DNA of 64,000 bases. Origin: Thiomicrorhabdus chilensis DSM 12352. GTDB lineage: Bacteria > Pseudomonadota > Gammaproteobacteria > Thiomicrospirales > Thiomicrospiraceae. The DNA lies in NCBI RefSeq assembly GCF_000483485.1, contig NZ_KI519609.1, positions 624,072 to 688,071 of the forward strand, given 5' to 3'. Made by a program: the position numbers and the translations under genes. Below are positions 26,858-34,995 of the stretch, piece after piece. Position 1 is the first letter of the stretch. Each line of letters begins with the position of its first letter. The notes under the pieces were generated by a model. The model ran no database searches. It had not been told where the DNA came from and saw nothing but the letters and a program-made list of their open reading frames with translations.

Positions 26858-26896
26858 TATTATCTGATTGTTTTTCATATTATGTAACGGGTTTTC

Positions 26897-28423
26897 ATGA
26901 AAATTATTCCTCCCAGCGGTGCAGCACAGTTAGCGGGTTACAGTGAGCTGATTACGCGATATGCGTTGTCGGTTCCCTTGCCGGATCGTTTGTTTGCGAT
27001 TGGGGGGAAGCATCGTGTGTGTACGGCGGATGAGTGGACGTTGCTTACGCCACGCCATAAACCGGCTGATTCGCTTTTTGGGCATTTGGTGTTTGCCCTG
27101 AAGTATGAGGGAATTCACCTTTGGGTTTTAAAAGCGTTGTTTGATGCGCTTGTTGGCCGTGAGGTTGAAGCATTGGTTTTATTGGAGCCAACCGGGGCTT
27201 ATGCACGACGCATTTGGTTTTTGTATGAGTGGTTGACGGGTAACACTTTATCCCTGCCAGATACAGTGTCAGGCGGTTATGTGAATTTGGTCAATGACAA
27301 ACTTCAATATGCCGGGCCAACACGTAAATGTAAACGTCAGCGCGTTAATAACAATCTCCCGGGGAATCGCAGGTTTTGTCCCTTAATTCGTAAAACCGAT
27401 TTTTTGGAAAATTGGCGGCAAAGCGATTTATTGGATGAAACCCGGAAGACGGTTGGGCAATGTCACCCTGACGTATTGATGCGTGCAGCCAGTTTTTTGT
27501 TGTTGGCAGATTCCAAGGCGTCGTTTTCGATTGAGGGTGAGCAACCCCCTAAAAACCGTATTGCCCGTTGGGGTCAGGTAATTGGCATGGCTGGCCAACA
27601 GCCATTGTCTGTTGAGGAACTTGAGCGCTTACAGGGTTTGGTGCTTGCAGATCATCGGTTTGTAATACCGGGCTTGCGTGTTACAGGTGGCTTTGTAGGT
27701 TCGCATGACCGTGTGACGGGAATGCCGCTGCCAGAGCATATTTCAGCCAGACCGGAAGATTTGCCTGAATTGATGAGTGGTTTGCTGGAAACCTATACCC
27801 TCTTGAAGAGAGAAGGCTTTCCTCCGGTACTTTTGGCAGCCATGATTGCGTTTGGGTTTGTATTTATTCATCCGTTTGAAGATGGTAACGGGCGTTTGCA
27901 TCGGTATTTGATTCATCATGTGTTGACGGAAACCGGGTTTGTGCCCAAAGGCTGGGTGTTTCCGGTCTCTGCTGTGATTCTGAAGCGGATAGTGCAATAT
28001 CGTGAAGCGTTGCAAGCTTATTCCAAGCCACGTTTGGAGTTTGTTGACTGGTTTCCTACGCCTGACAATAATGTTTCTGTCATCAATGAAACCAAAGATC
28101 ACTATCGCTATTTCGATGCAACCCGGCAGGCGGAGTTTTTAGTGGAGTGTGTGGTTGAGACCATTCGTGATGTGCTCCCTGAGGAAGTGGCTTATTTGCA
28201 AAAGTATGATACGTTTGTGGAATATGTGAATGACCGCATAGACATGCCGCAAAGAACGGTGGATCTGTTGTTGCGTTTTTTACAACAAAATCAAGGCGTG
28301 CTGTCTAAGCGAGCGTTAAATAATGAGTTTGCACAACTGCGGCCTGATGAAGTAGACGATATTGAAGGAAAGTATCAAATGTTGTTTCAATATACCAGTG
28401 AGAAGGGTCAACACTCAATATGA
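26897..28423 (+). CDS. Fic-domain protein (AMP-transferase type) with N-terminal inhibitory motif
   Basis: A 508-residue protein with a complete Fic motif, HPFEDGNGR, starting at residue 325; the catalytic His and the Asp/Glu, Gly, Asn and Arg positions are all present. A class II inhibitory motif S-x3-E-G is visible at residues 209-214 (SFSIEG), as in Fic proteins held off by their own N-terminal helix. The first 200 residues are not a domain I recognise; the C-terminal part (from about residue 400) looks like a winged-helix tail. Fic enzymes usually transfer AMP to proteins. It lies between the initiating transferase and the WbpM-like gene and overlaps the latter by four bases (ATGA), so it is translationally coupled to polysaccharide synthesis genes. 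Confidence 0.88.
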   Translation: MKIIPPSGAAQLAGYSELITRYALSVPLPDRLFAIGGKHRVCTADEWTLLTPRHKPADSLFGHLVFALKYEGIHLWVLKALFDALVGREVEALVLLEPTGAYARRIWFLYEWLTGNTLSLPDTVSGGYVNLVNDKLQYAGPTRKCKRQRVNNNLPGNRRFCPLIRKTDFLENWRQSDLLDETRKTVGQCHPDVLMRAASFLLLADSKASFSIEGEQPPKNRIARWGQVIGMAGQQPLSVEELERLQGLVLADHRFVIPGLRVTGGFVGSHDRVTGMPLPEHISARPEDLPELMSGLLETYTLLKREGFPPVLLAAMIAFGFVFIHPFEDGNGRLHRYLIHHVLTETGFVPKGWVFPVSAVILKRIVQYREALQAYSKPRLEFVDWFPTPDNNVSVINETKDHYRYFDATRQAEFLVECVVETIRDVLPEEVAYLQKYDTFVEYVNDRIDMPQRTVDLLLRFLQQNQGVLSKRALNNEFAQLRPDEVDDIEGKYQMLFQYTSEKGQHSI

Positions 28424-30333
28424 AAATCACACATTCACTATTGGGTTTACCCCGTTTATATAAACGCATGATCTCCATCTCTGTGGATGTGCTTGGTTTG
28501 TGCTTTGTGGCGATATTGGCGATTTGGTTGCGCTTTGGGGAATCGGTGTTTCCGGTCACCGATTATGTGCCGGCTATTTTTCTGTTGCCGTTGATTGCGT
28601 TGCCTGTCTTTATCACCCAAGGGCTGTACCGTGCGGTGATTCGTTACATTGGCCATAAGTTTGCCATAACCGTTTTGTCGTCCGTCTCATTGGTGTGTGT
28701 AATCTGGGCGGCGGCCATTTTTATGCTGGACTTGGCGTATCCTCGTTCTGCCATCGTCATTACTTGGTTGTTGGCGCTGTTTTATATTTCCGCAACGCGG
28801 ATTTTGGCGCGTTGGTTATTGTCAGAAGGCATGATTAAAAAAGACTTGCTGGCCCGAAAGCGAGTGGTGATTTTTGGTGCGGGGTCTTCCGGCAAGCAGC
28901 TGTTAAGTGCCATCAGTAAGATTCCAGATTTGAAAGTCATTGGCTTTATTGATGATGACAAGAGTTTGCATAAACATGATATCGCTTCGGTGAGGGTCTA
29001 TGCGCGTGATGACTTACAGGGTCTGATTGAGGACAACGCTGTCAGTGAGGTGTTTTTGGCGATTCCGTCCATGTCGGCTTCACGTCGAAAAGCCGTGCTG
29101 GAATGGTTGGAGCCTTATCCGGTGAAAGTGTCGACTTTACCGGCGATGGATGAGATTGTGGCTGGAAAGGTGTCGTTTTCCGATATCCGCGAGGTGGATA
29201 TTGAGGATTTGTTAGGACGTGATCAGGTACCGCCCCAGCCGGAGCTTTTGTCTAAATGCATAACCAATCAGGTGGTGATGATTAGCGGTGCAGGCGGGTC
29301 GATCGGTTCGGAGCTGTGTCGTAAGGTGTTGCGACAATCTCCGAAAATTTTGGTGCTGTATGAGATGAGTGAGTTTGCCTTATACAGTATTGAACGAGAG
29401 CTAAGGCATTCAAATGAACTGGGTGAAACGCAGCTGGTTGGTGTGTTGGGCAGCGTGTTGGATGCGGCGAAGTTGCGCCGTATTATGGAGTGTTATGGCG
29501 TGAACACCATTTACCATGCCGCCGCCTATAAGCATGTGCCGATTGTGGAGCACAATATTCAGGAAGGCTTGATCAATAATGCGTTTGGAACTCATATCGC
29601 GGCCAAAACGGCGGGGCAATGTGGTGTGCAAAACTTTGTGTTGATTTCAACCGACAAGGCGGTGCGCCCCACTAATGTGATGGGTGCCAGTAAACGGCTG
29701 GCGGAAATGGCGCTGCAGGCGTTGCAGTTGGAATACCCGGATACGCGGTTTGTGATGGTGCGTTTTGGTAATGTGTTGGGCTCTTCCGGGTCGGTGATTC
29801 CGTTGTTTAGAAAGCAGATTGCCGACGGCGGGCCGGTGACGGTCACGCATAAGGAGATCACGCGGTATTTCATGACGATTCCCGAGGCGGCTTCTCTGGT
29901 AGTGCAGGCCGGTTCCATGGGCGTGGGCGGTGACGTTTTTGTTTTGGATATGGGCGAACCGGTCAAGATTGCCGATTTGGCCAAAAAAGTCATCAAGCTT
30001 TCTGGATTGGAGCTGATGGACGAGTCAGGCAATGGCGATATTGAAATTCAATATACTGGCTTGCGTCCCGGAGAAAAACTCTATGAAGAGTTGTTGATTG
30101 GGGAGAATGTCGACGGTACGGATCACCCCAGAATCATGAAAGCCCATGAAGAGTATTTGGCGTACGAATCCCTAATGGAAGAGTTCATTCAGCTTGAAGC
30201 TTCGTTGAATGACTATGACTATGATGCGGTGTTACAACAGCTGGCTAGAATAGTATCGGGCTTTGAGCATACCTCTGGGGTGGTGGATTATTTACAGTGT
30301 GGATTGTTAGAGGGAATCAGCAACCGTGAATAA
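28420..30333 (+). CDS. WbpM-like UDP-GlcNAc 4,6-dehydratase (membrane)
   Basis: A 637-residue polysaccharide-biosynthesis dehydratase. Four N-terminal membrane helices (to about residue 130) are followed by a first Rossmann-like domain (FGAGSSGKQLL near residue 155) and the catalytic SDR domain (ISGAGGSIGSELCRKVL near residue 288). ISTDKAVRPTNVMGASKR near residue 410 has the Met in place of the usual Tyr, as known for the WbpM/PglF/CapD family. It turns UDP-GlcNAc into a 4-keto-6-deoxy sugar, the substrate for the WbpV-like reductase. The start overlaps the fic stop. Confidence 0.93.
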   Translation: MKITHSLLGLPRLYKRMISISVDVLGLCFVAILAIWLRFGESVFPVTDYVPAIFLLPLIALPVFITQGLYRAVIRYIGHKFAITVLSSVSLVCVIWAAAIFMLDLAYPRSAIVITWLLALFYISATRILARWLLSEGMIKKDLLARKRVVIFGAGSSGKQLLSAISKIPDLKVIGFIDDDKSLHKHDIASVRVYARDDLQGLIEDNAVSEVFLAIPSMSASRRKAVLEWLEPYPVKVSTLPAMDEIVAGKVSFSDIREVDIEDLLGRDQVPPQPELLSKCITNQVVMISGAGGSIGSELCRKVLRQSPKILVLYEMSEFALYSIERELRHSNELGETQLVGVLGSVLDAAKLRRIMECYGVNTIYHAAAYKHVPIVEHNIQEGLINNAFGTHIAAKTAGQCGVQNFVLISTDKAVRPTNVMGASKRLAEMALQALQLEYPDTRFVMVRFGNVLGSSGSVIPLFRKQIADGGPVTVTHKEITRYFMTIPEAASLVVQAGSMGVGGDVFVLDMGEPVKIADLAKKVIKLSGLELMDESGNGDIEIQYTGLRPGEKLYEELLIGENVDGTDHPRIMKAHEEYLAYESLMEEFIQLEASLNDYDYDAVLQQLARIVSGFEHTSGVVDYLQCGLLEGISNRE

Positions 30334-30342
30334 GGAGGTTAA

Positions 30343-30615
30343 ATGAAAAAGGCATTGCAAGATTGGATAAAGGCGAATCCTGAAAAGGGCGTACGAAGAG
30401 GCAAAGCAAGCCAATATGAGCCTTATCAGCAGGAGTTGAAAGTTCTGTTGGAACAAGGTTACTCTACTCAGAAAATAGCCAAATATCTTGAGGAAGTGGA
30501 AAAGGTACCTTTTAAAAAGAAAGAGGGTCAGAACGTGGTGACCTCATTAGGGACTTATTTAAGAGAATTGGCCAAACAACATAACATCAAACGCTCAGGG
30601 CGCAGACGTTCATAA
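30343..30615 (+). CDS. small basic protein with possible helix-turn-helix
   Basis: A 90-residue, lysine/arginine-rich protein that I do not recognise. ELKVLLEQGYSTQKIAKYLEE (residues 28-48) reads like a helix-turn-helix of the kind found in small plasmid or integrase-associated proteins, and the C-terminus KRSGRRRS is strongly basic. The ribosome site is nearly perfect (TAAGGAGG, six bases from ATG 30343), so it is very likely translated. It closes the first polysaccharide cluster, nine bases after the WbpM-like gene. A DNA- or RNA-binding regulator is possible but not shown. Confidence 0.6.
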   Translation: MKKALQDWIKANPEKGVRRGKASQYEPYQQELKVLLEQGYSTQKIAKYLEEVEKVPFKKKEGQNVVTSLGTYLRELAKQHNIKRSGRRRS

Positions 30616-30686
30616 AATCAATGGCCTGAAATCGTGTTTCAGCCAAGGAGAAATTTCTTTCTGCCCATTGGTAAGTTCGAAGGAAC

Positions 30687-30713
30687 AGATACTTCTATAA
30701 GCTCAGCATGGCA
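30687..30713. repeat. degenerate palindromic repeat half-site
   Basis: AGATACTTCTATAAGCTCAG then CATGGCA, compared with AGATGCTTCGACAAGCTCAG at 52218. Lies in the 230-base spacer before the ulosonic-acid-like cassette. Confidence 0.5.
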
Positions 30714-30787
30714 CTGAGTGGAGGTGCAGAATATGCGGCGAGGTACTTTGCTTATGGTTCAGGCAGTCCGTTCAATTTCTGTTTTGC

Positions 30788-30816
30788 TTGCATGCATATA
30801 AAGGTCTGCATAAAAT
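30788..30816 (+). promoter_or_regulatory. sigma70-type promoter of the aldolase cassette
   Basis: TTGCAT, a 17-base spacer and TAAAAT, ending 29 bases before the GTG start of the aldolase gene. Spacing and hexamers are good. It suggests that the five-gene cassette is transcribed separately from the first polysaccharide cluster. Confidence 0.6.
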
Positions 30817-30845
30817 GGCCCTTTTGGCGTATTTAGGTTTGAAAT

Positions 30846-32486
30846 GTGACGAGTAGCTCAAGACAGCAAGTTAAGATTCTGGATTGTACTTTGCGGGACG
30901 GGGGATATTACACCTCTTGGGACTTTGACTCCCAACTCGTTCAAGACTATTTACAGGCAATGGCGGCTTTGAACGTCGGGTATGTGGAGGTTGGGTTTCG
31001 TTCTTTACAAAACTCAGGCTTTAAAGGAGCCTTCGCATATAGTACTGATGCCTTTTTACAGAGCTTGACCATTCCTAGTGAGTTAAATCACAAAATCGGC
31101 GTGATGGTTAACGGCTATGAACTGAGTGATCCCCCTACTCAACGACATGTATTGGAAAGGCTTTTCTTGCCTAAATCAGAGTCTCCCGTTTCATTGGTTC
31201 GAATCGCCTGCCATATTCATGAATTGGAGAGCTGTTTGCCTGCTACTCACTGGCTGCATGAACAGGGTTATCGGGTCGGGGTGAATATTATGCAGGTTTC
31301 CGACTGTTCGCCAGAAAAAATCTCCGGTTTGGCCAAGCAGGTGGCGGATTATCCGGTTGATGTGCTGTATTTTGCGGACAGTATGGGATCGCTTCAGGCT
31401 GAGCAGACACAAAAGATCGTTGACGCTTTGCGCGAAAACTGGGCTGGAGAACTGGGTATCCACACACACGATAATATGTGTATGGCGCTAGGCAATACGT
31501 TGAGCGCGGTAGAAAGTGGTGTGACCTGGGTCGATTGCACCGTGACTGGAATGGGGCGTGGTCCAGGTAATTTGCAAACCGAATATGCAGTGCTGGCTTT
31601 AGAAAAACATCTGGATTGCGAAGCCTCAAATCCGACGAAGTTATTGGGTTTGATTCGAGAACACTTTTCTTCTCTTAAAAACCAATATGGCTGGGGAACC
31701 AATCCCTATTATTATCTAGCCGGTGAGTATGGAATTCACCCCTCTTATGTGCAGGAAATGTTAGCGGACAGGCGTTATAGTGAAGAGGATATTTTAGCCG
31801 TACTTGAGCACTTGAAGATTGAAGGTGGGAAAAAGTTCAATTTGGGAACACTTGAGGCGGCTAGGCATTTTTATTCTGGGCTTCCTCGCGGCCAGTGGAA
31901 TCCTAAATCGGAGATCGAAAACAGAGAGGTGTTGATTTTAGGGACGGGCCCAGGCGTTTCAAAGTACCGTCAAGCCCTTGAAGCTTTTGTAAGTAAACAC
32001 CGACCTTTTGTCATCGCTTTGAATACGCAGCAGAATATTGATGAGAATCTCATCGATGTACGAGCGGCGTGTCATCCTGTGCGGCTTTTAGCGGATTGTC
32101 AGGAGCACCGCAAGTTGTCACAGCCTTTGGTGACGCCCGCATCGATGTTGCCCGAGGATGTGAAGCAAGAACTGAAAGGCAAAGAGTTGCTGGATTTTGG
32201 AATTTCGGTTGATACGGATGTGTTCGAGTTTAATGATTATTTTTGCATTTTGCCCAGTTCATTGGTGTTGGCTTATGCGTTAGCAATTGCCACCAGTGGC
32301 CATGCCAGTCGGATTTTATTGGCAGGTTTTGATGGTTATGACGCCGATGATCCGCGAAGAAAGGAAATTGATCGACTCTTTCAGCTTTATGCAATGGCAC
32401 CGAACTCCCTTGAGGTGTTGGCCATTACCCCCACCCGATATGAGATCCCCGTCCAATCCGTTTATGCCTATGAGATAAAAATATGA
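30846..32486 (+). CDS. DRE-TIM aldolase fused to a C-terminal Rossmann-like domain
   Basis: A 546-residue fusion. Residues 10-300 form an HMGL/DmpG-like DRE-TIM barrel: ILDCTLRDGGYYTSWDF has the catalytic Arg-Asp, and GIHTHDNMCMALGNTL the metal-binding His-x-His. The best-known relative is 4-hydroxy-2-oxovalerate aldolase, which joins or splits pyruvate and an aldehyde. From about residue 355 a second domain starts EVLILGTGPGVSKY and ends with ASRILLAGFDGYDADD. It resembles DUF115/CstI-like Rossmann proteins in pattern, but I cannot name it. The gene starts at GTG 30846, with AGG eight bases upstream, and overlaps the CMP-ketoacid synthetase gene (ATGA). A role making a 2-keto sugar acid is the contextual inference. 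Confidence 0.75.
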   Translation: MTSSSRQQVKILDCTLRDGGYYTSWDFDSQLVQDYLQAMAALNVGYVEVGFRSLQNSGFKGAFAYSTDAFLQSLTIPSELNHKIGVMVNGYELSDPPTQRHVLERLFLPKSESPVSLVRIACHIHELESCLPATHWLHEQGYRVGVNIMQVSDCSPEKISGLAKQVADYPVDVLYFADSMGSLQAEQTQKIVDALRENWAGELGIHTHDNMCMALGNTLSAVESGVTWVDCTVTGMGRGPGNLQTEYAVLALEKHLDCEASNPTKLLGLIREHFSSLKNQYGWGTNPYYYLAGEYGIHPSYVQEMLADRRYSEEDILAVLEHLKIEGGKKFNLGTLEAARHFYSGLPRGQWNPKSEIENREVLILGTGPGVSKYRQALEAFVSKHRPFVIALNTQQNIDENLIDVRAACHPVRLLADCQEHRKLSQPLVTPASMLPEDVKQELKGKELLDFGISVDTDVFEFNDYFCILPSSLVLAYALAIATSGHASRILLAGFDGYDADDPRRKEIDRLFQLYAMAPNSLEVLAITPTRYEIPVQSVYAYEIKI

Positions 32487-33229
32487 GAACAATTGTAGTG
32501 ATTCCGGCTCGATATGAGTCTTCCCGTTTTCCGGGAAAGCCTCTTGTGCATTTGTTAGGCAAACCTATGATTCTCTGGGTGGCTGAGCTGAGTGCAAAAG
32601 CAGTAGGCAAAGAGAATGTGTATGTCGCCACGGATGATGAGAGAATCTCAAATGTGGTGATAGAGGCAGGGTTTCAGTCGGTTATGACCAGTCAGAATGC
32701 GTTGACTGGCACGGATCGCTTGTCAGAAGTGGCGCAACAAATTGAAGCCGATATATACATTAATGTACAGGGGGATGAGCCTCTGGTTGATCCCGCAGAT
32801 ATTGTCAGGGTGATCGAGGAAAAGAAGCGCTACCCTGAAGAGGTTATCAATGGCTATAGCCCATTGTCTGAAAATGAAGACCCCATGTCTGTGAACATTC
32901 CAAAAGTGGTGTTTACTGAGAATCAACACTTGGTTTATATGTCCAGAATGGCTTTGCCGGGTTATAAAGACCAAAAAAATGCACCCCAACAATATTATAA
33001 ACAGGTGTGCATATATGGTTTCAGTCGAGAAGAATTGATTCGTTATGGCGCGTTTGGCAGAAAAAGCGTTTTGGAGCAATCAGAGGACATTGAAATTATC
33101 CGTTTTCTGGAGTGGAGTCAACCAATTAGATTGGTTCGGACAAAGCCGGGAAGCTTAGCGGTTGATATTCCTGAGGACGTTTCCAAGGTGGAAGAGGCTT
33201 TAAGACGGGTTATTATTGATGAGAGTTGA
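32483..33229 (+). CDS. CMP-ketoacid (Kdo-type) cytidylyltransferase, KdsB-like
   Basis: A 248-residue KdsB-family enzyme that would activate a 2-keto-3-deoxy sugar acid as its CMP derivative. The N-terminal nucleotide motif IPARYESSRFPGKPL, the TDDERI metal site and INVQGDEPLVDP are intact. Length is normal for KdsB (about 245-255). It could be the cell's Kdo activator, but its place between an aldolase fusion and a HAD phosphatase suggests a special substrate. It overlaps both neighbours by 4-11 bases. Confidence 0.85.
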   Translation: MRTIVVIPARYESSRFPGKPLVHLLGKPMILWVAELSAKAVGKENVYVATDDERISNVVIEAGFQSVMTSQNALTGTDRLSEVAQQIEADIYINVQGDEPLVDPADIVRVIEEKKRYPEEVINGYSPLSENEDPMSVNIPKVVFTENQHLVYMSRMALPGYKDQKNAPQQYYKQVCIYGFSREELIRYGAFGRKSVLEQSEDIEIIRFLEWSQPIRLVRTKPGSLAVDIPEDVSKVEEALRRVIIDES

Positions 33230-33875
33230 TGTTAAAAACTATCACAGTTTGGTGTTTGATTGCGATGGTGTCGTGTTAGATTCCAACCGCATTAAAACTC
33301 AAGCTTTTTACGATGCGGCTTTGATTTATGGCCAGGATGCCGCCCAGACACTGAAAGACTATCATGTTAAAAACGGTGGGATTTCACGTTATAAGAAGTT
33401 TGAATACTTTCTATCGGAAATTCTTGGTGGCCAGGTCAACCCAGATGATTTGAACCAATTGTTGCAGCGATTTGCGTCCGAGGTTAAAAAAGGGCTGCTG
33501 GGGAGTAAAGTCGCGTCCCGTTTGGACGAACTTCGTGACTATACTCAGCATGCGAATTGGTTGATTGTGTCAGGCGGTGACCAGACTGAACTCAGAGAAG
33601 CCTTTGTGCAGAAGGGCTTGGATAGTTTTTTTGATGGGGGCATTTTTGGTAGTCCTGATACCAAGGAACTGATTTTAGAGCGGGAGCTTGGGCAATCCAA
33701 TATTGAAAAACCGGCTTTGTTTTTGGGTGACAGTAAATATGATTATGAGGCTGCCAGGCAGGCTGGTTTGGATTTTGTCTTCATTTCGGGTTGGACTGAA
33801 GTCGTTGACTGGGAAGCATGGTGTCAATCCAATCAAATACCGCATTATTCGTCACTTCAGACGCTGATAAGTTGA
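33219..33875 (+). CDS. HAD-superfamily phosphatase
   Basis: About 218 residues. Motif I is LVFDCDGVVLDSN (Asp nucleophile and second Asp), a helical cap follows, motif II is LIVSGGDQTEL, and the last motif FLGDSKYDYEAARQAG has the Mg-binding acids. Start ATG 33219 lies three bases after a TTG alternative and inside the cytidylyltransferase gene. In sialic and Kdo pathways a HAD phosphatase removes the phosphate from the newly formed ketoacid phosphate; that is the likely role here. Substrate unknown. Confidence 0.83.
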   Translation: MRVDVKNYHSLVFDCDGVVLDSNRIKTQAFYDAALIYGQDAAQTLKDYHVKNGGISRYKKFEYFLSEILGGQVNPDDLNQLLQRFASEVKKGLLGSKVASRLDELRDYTQHANWLIVSGGDQTELREAFVQKGLDSFFDGGIFGSPDTKELILERELGQSNIEKPALFLGDSKYDYEAARQAGLDFVFISGWTEVVDWEAWCQSNQIPHYSSLQTLIS

Positions 33876-33882
33876 TTCTTTT

Positions 33883-34977
33883 ATGAATTCTGAGATTGAT
33901 TTATATATTGTGAGCACGCCAAGACAATGGTGGATTGCGTGCGCTTTGGCGCGCCATTTCCAGCGTCCCGCGAGAATGCTGATTGATGATTGTTTTAATG
34001 GTGCCGAGGGGTATGCTCGTCTCACATCCAGTTGGAGTCAATGCCCATTTGACTCGGTTGAATTATTGAACGGTAAAAATACGTGGCTTGGTTTAAAAGG
34101 CGGAGCCAGGGCTTGGGAAAAGTTTTTGGAACCTGGAAAGCGCAAACATCAGATACGACATTTTCTATTGAATAATGTTGTTAAAACGCTTTTCACCTCC
34201 AGTGTGCGTGATTGGATGACGCAACTGGCTGTACATTGTCAGCCAAATATTCAGGTGTCTTATTTAGACGATGGAATACGCACCTACCAACAAGATATTC
34301 CCAAAAAACAGTCGTGCTTAAAAACAGTGCAAAAGAAATTGGCTCATGGCTTTTGGTATGGTTCTCCTCAGCCGTATTCTGAAATAGACTATTTAAGCCA
34401 TGCTTATGTCTTTCATGCTCAGATGGTGAATTCGGATATTCGGGCGCTTCAAGTGGTTGAATTACAAAATAGCTGGTTTGTGGAACCTCAAATGCTTGAG
34501 TTGGCGCAGGCCTTACTCAAACAGCATGAGTTTGAAAGTTTTGTGACGGATCGTGACAATCAAAAAAATCTTATTTTGGCTTTTACCAAACTCAGTATTC
34601 TTGAACGTGACTGTGAGGATTTTGATTTAGACAGGTTCAAAAAACGCTTGTTGAAAGTGGTCAATAAAGCGGCTTCTGATGGACGGGTGATATGGGTGAA
34701 ATATCACCCTCGGGAAGTCGCTGATGATATTTATGGCATAGCTAAAGAGGTTCCTCATGTCCATTTTATACCTGCCAGCATACCCTTTGATGTTTTGATT
34801 TCATTGCTGAATAAAGGGGATTCAATGATTGGTGAAATTTCGACGGTATTATTTGATGTCGCTTTAAGAAGACCTGATGTTAAGGTTTCTTCAGTTGATT
34901 GTTTACTTGGGAATGCCAAGTTATCGGCCCCCTTTCAGAAAGCGGGTGTGAATATGATTGAGTCTTTTTATGACTGA
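33883..34977 (+). CDS. polysialyltransferase/GT52-like protein
   Basis: A 364-residue protein with the look of bacterial sialyl- and polysialyltransferases (PF07388/GT52 style). It opens IDLYIVSTPRQWWIACAL, has a KYHPRE motif near residue 270 and the SMIGEISTVLFDVAL segment near residue 312, where these families keep HP and S-S/T motifs for CMP binding. It is seven bases downstream of the HAD gene. With a CMP-ketoacid synthetase in the same cassette, transfer of the CMP-activated ketoacid to the polymer or lipid A-core is the natural reading. Confidence in family is moderate. Confidence 0.62.
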   Translation: MNSEIDLYIVSTPRQWWIACALARHFQRPARMLIDDCFNGAEGYARLTSSWSQCPFDSVELLNGKNTWLGLKGGARAWEKFLEPGKRKHQIRHFLLNNVVKTLFTSSVRDWMTQLAVHCQPNIQVSYLDDGIRTYQQDIPKKQSCLKTVQKKLAHGFWYGSPQPYSEIDYLSHAYVFHAQMVNSDIRALQVVELQNSWFVEPQMLELAQALLKQHEFESFVTDRDNQKNLILAFTKLSILERDCEDFDLDRFKKRLLKVVNKAASDGRVIWVKYHPREVADDIYGIAKEVPHVHFIPASIPFDVLISLLNKGDSMIGEISTVLFDVALRRPDVKVSSVDCLLGNAKLSAPFQKAGVNMIESFYD

Positions 34978-34995
34978 GCGCGCGAATTAATTATT

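Noticed and set aside
30616-30845. JUMPstart/ops element before the second polysaccharide cassette
   Set aside because: No GGCGGTAGC-like ops core is present; only a repeat half and an ordinary promoter.
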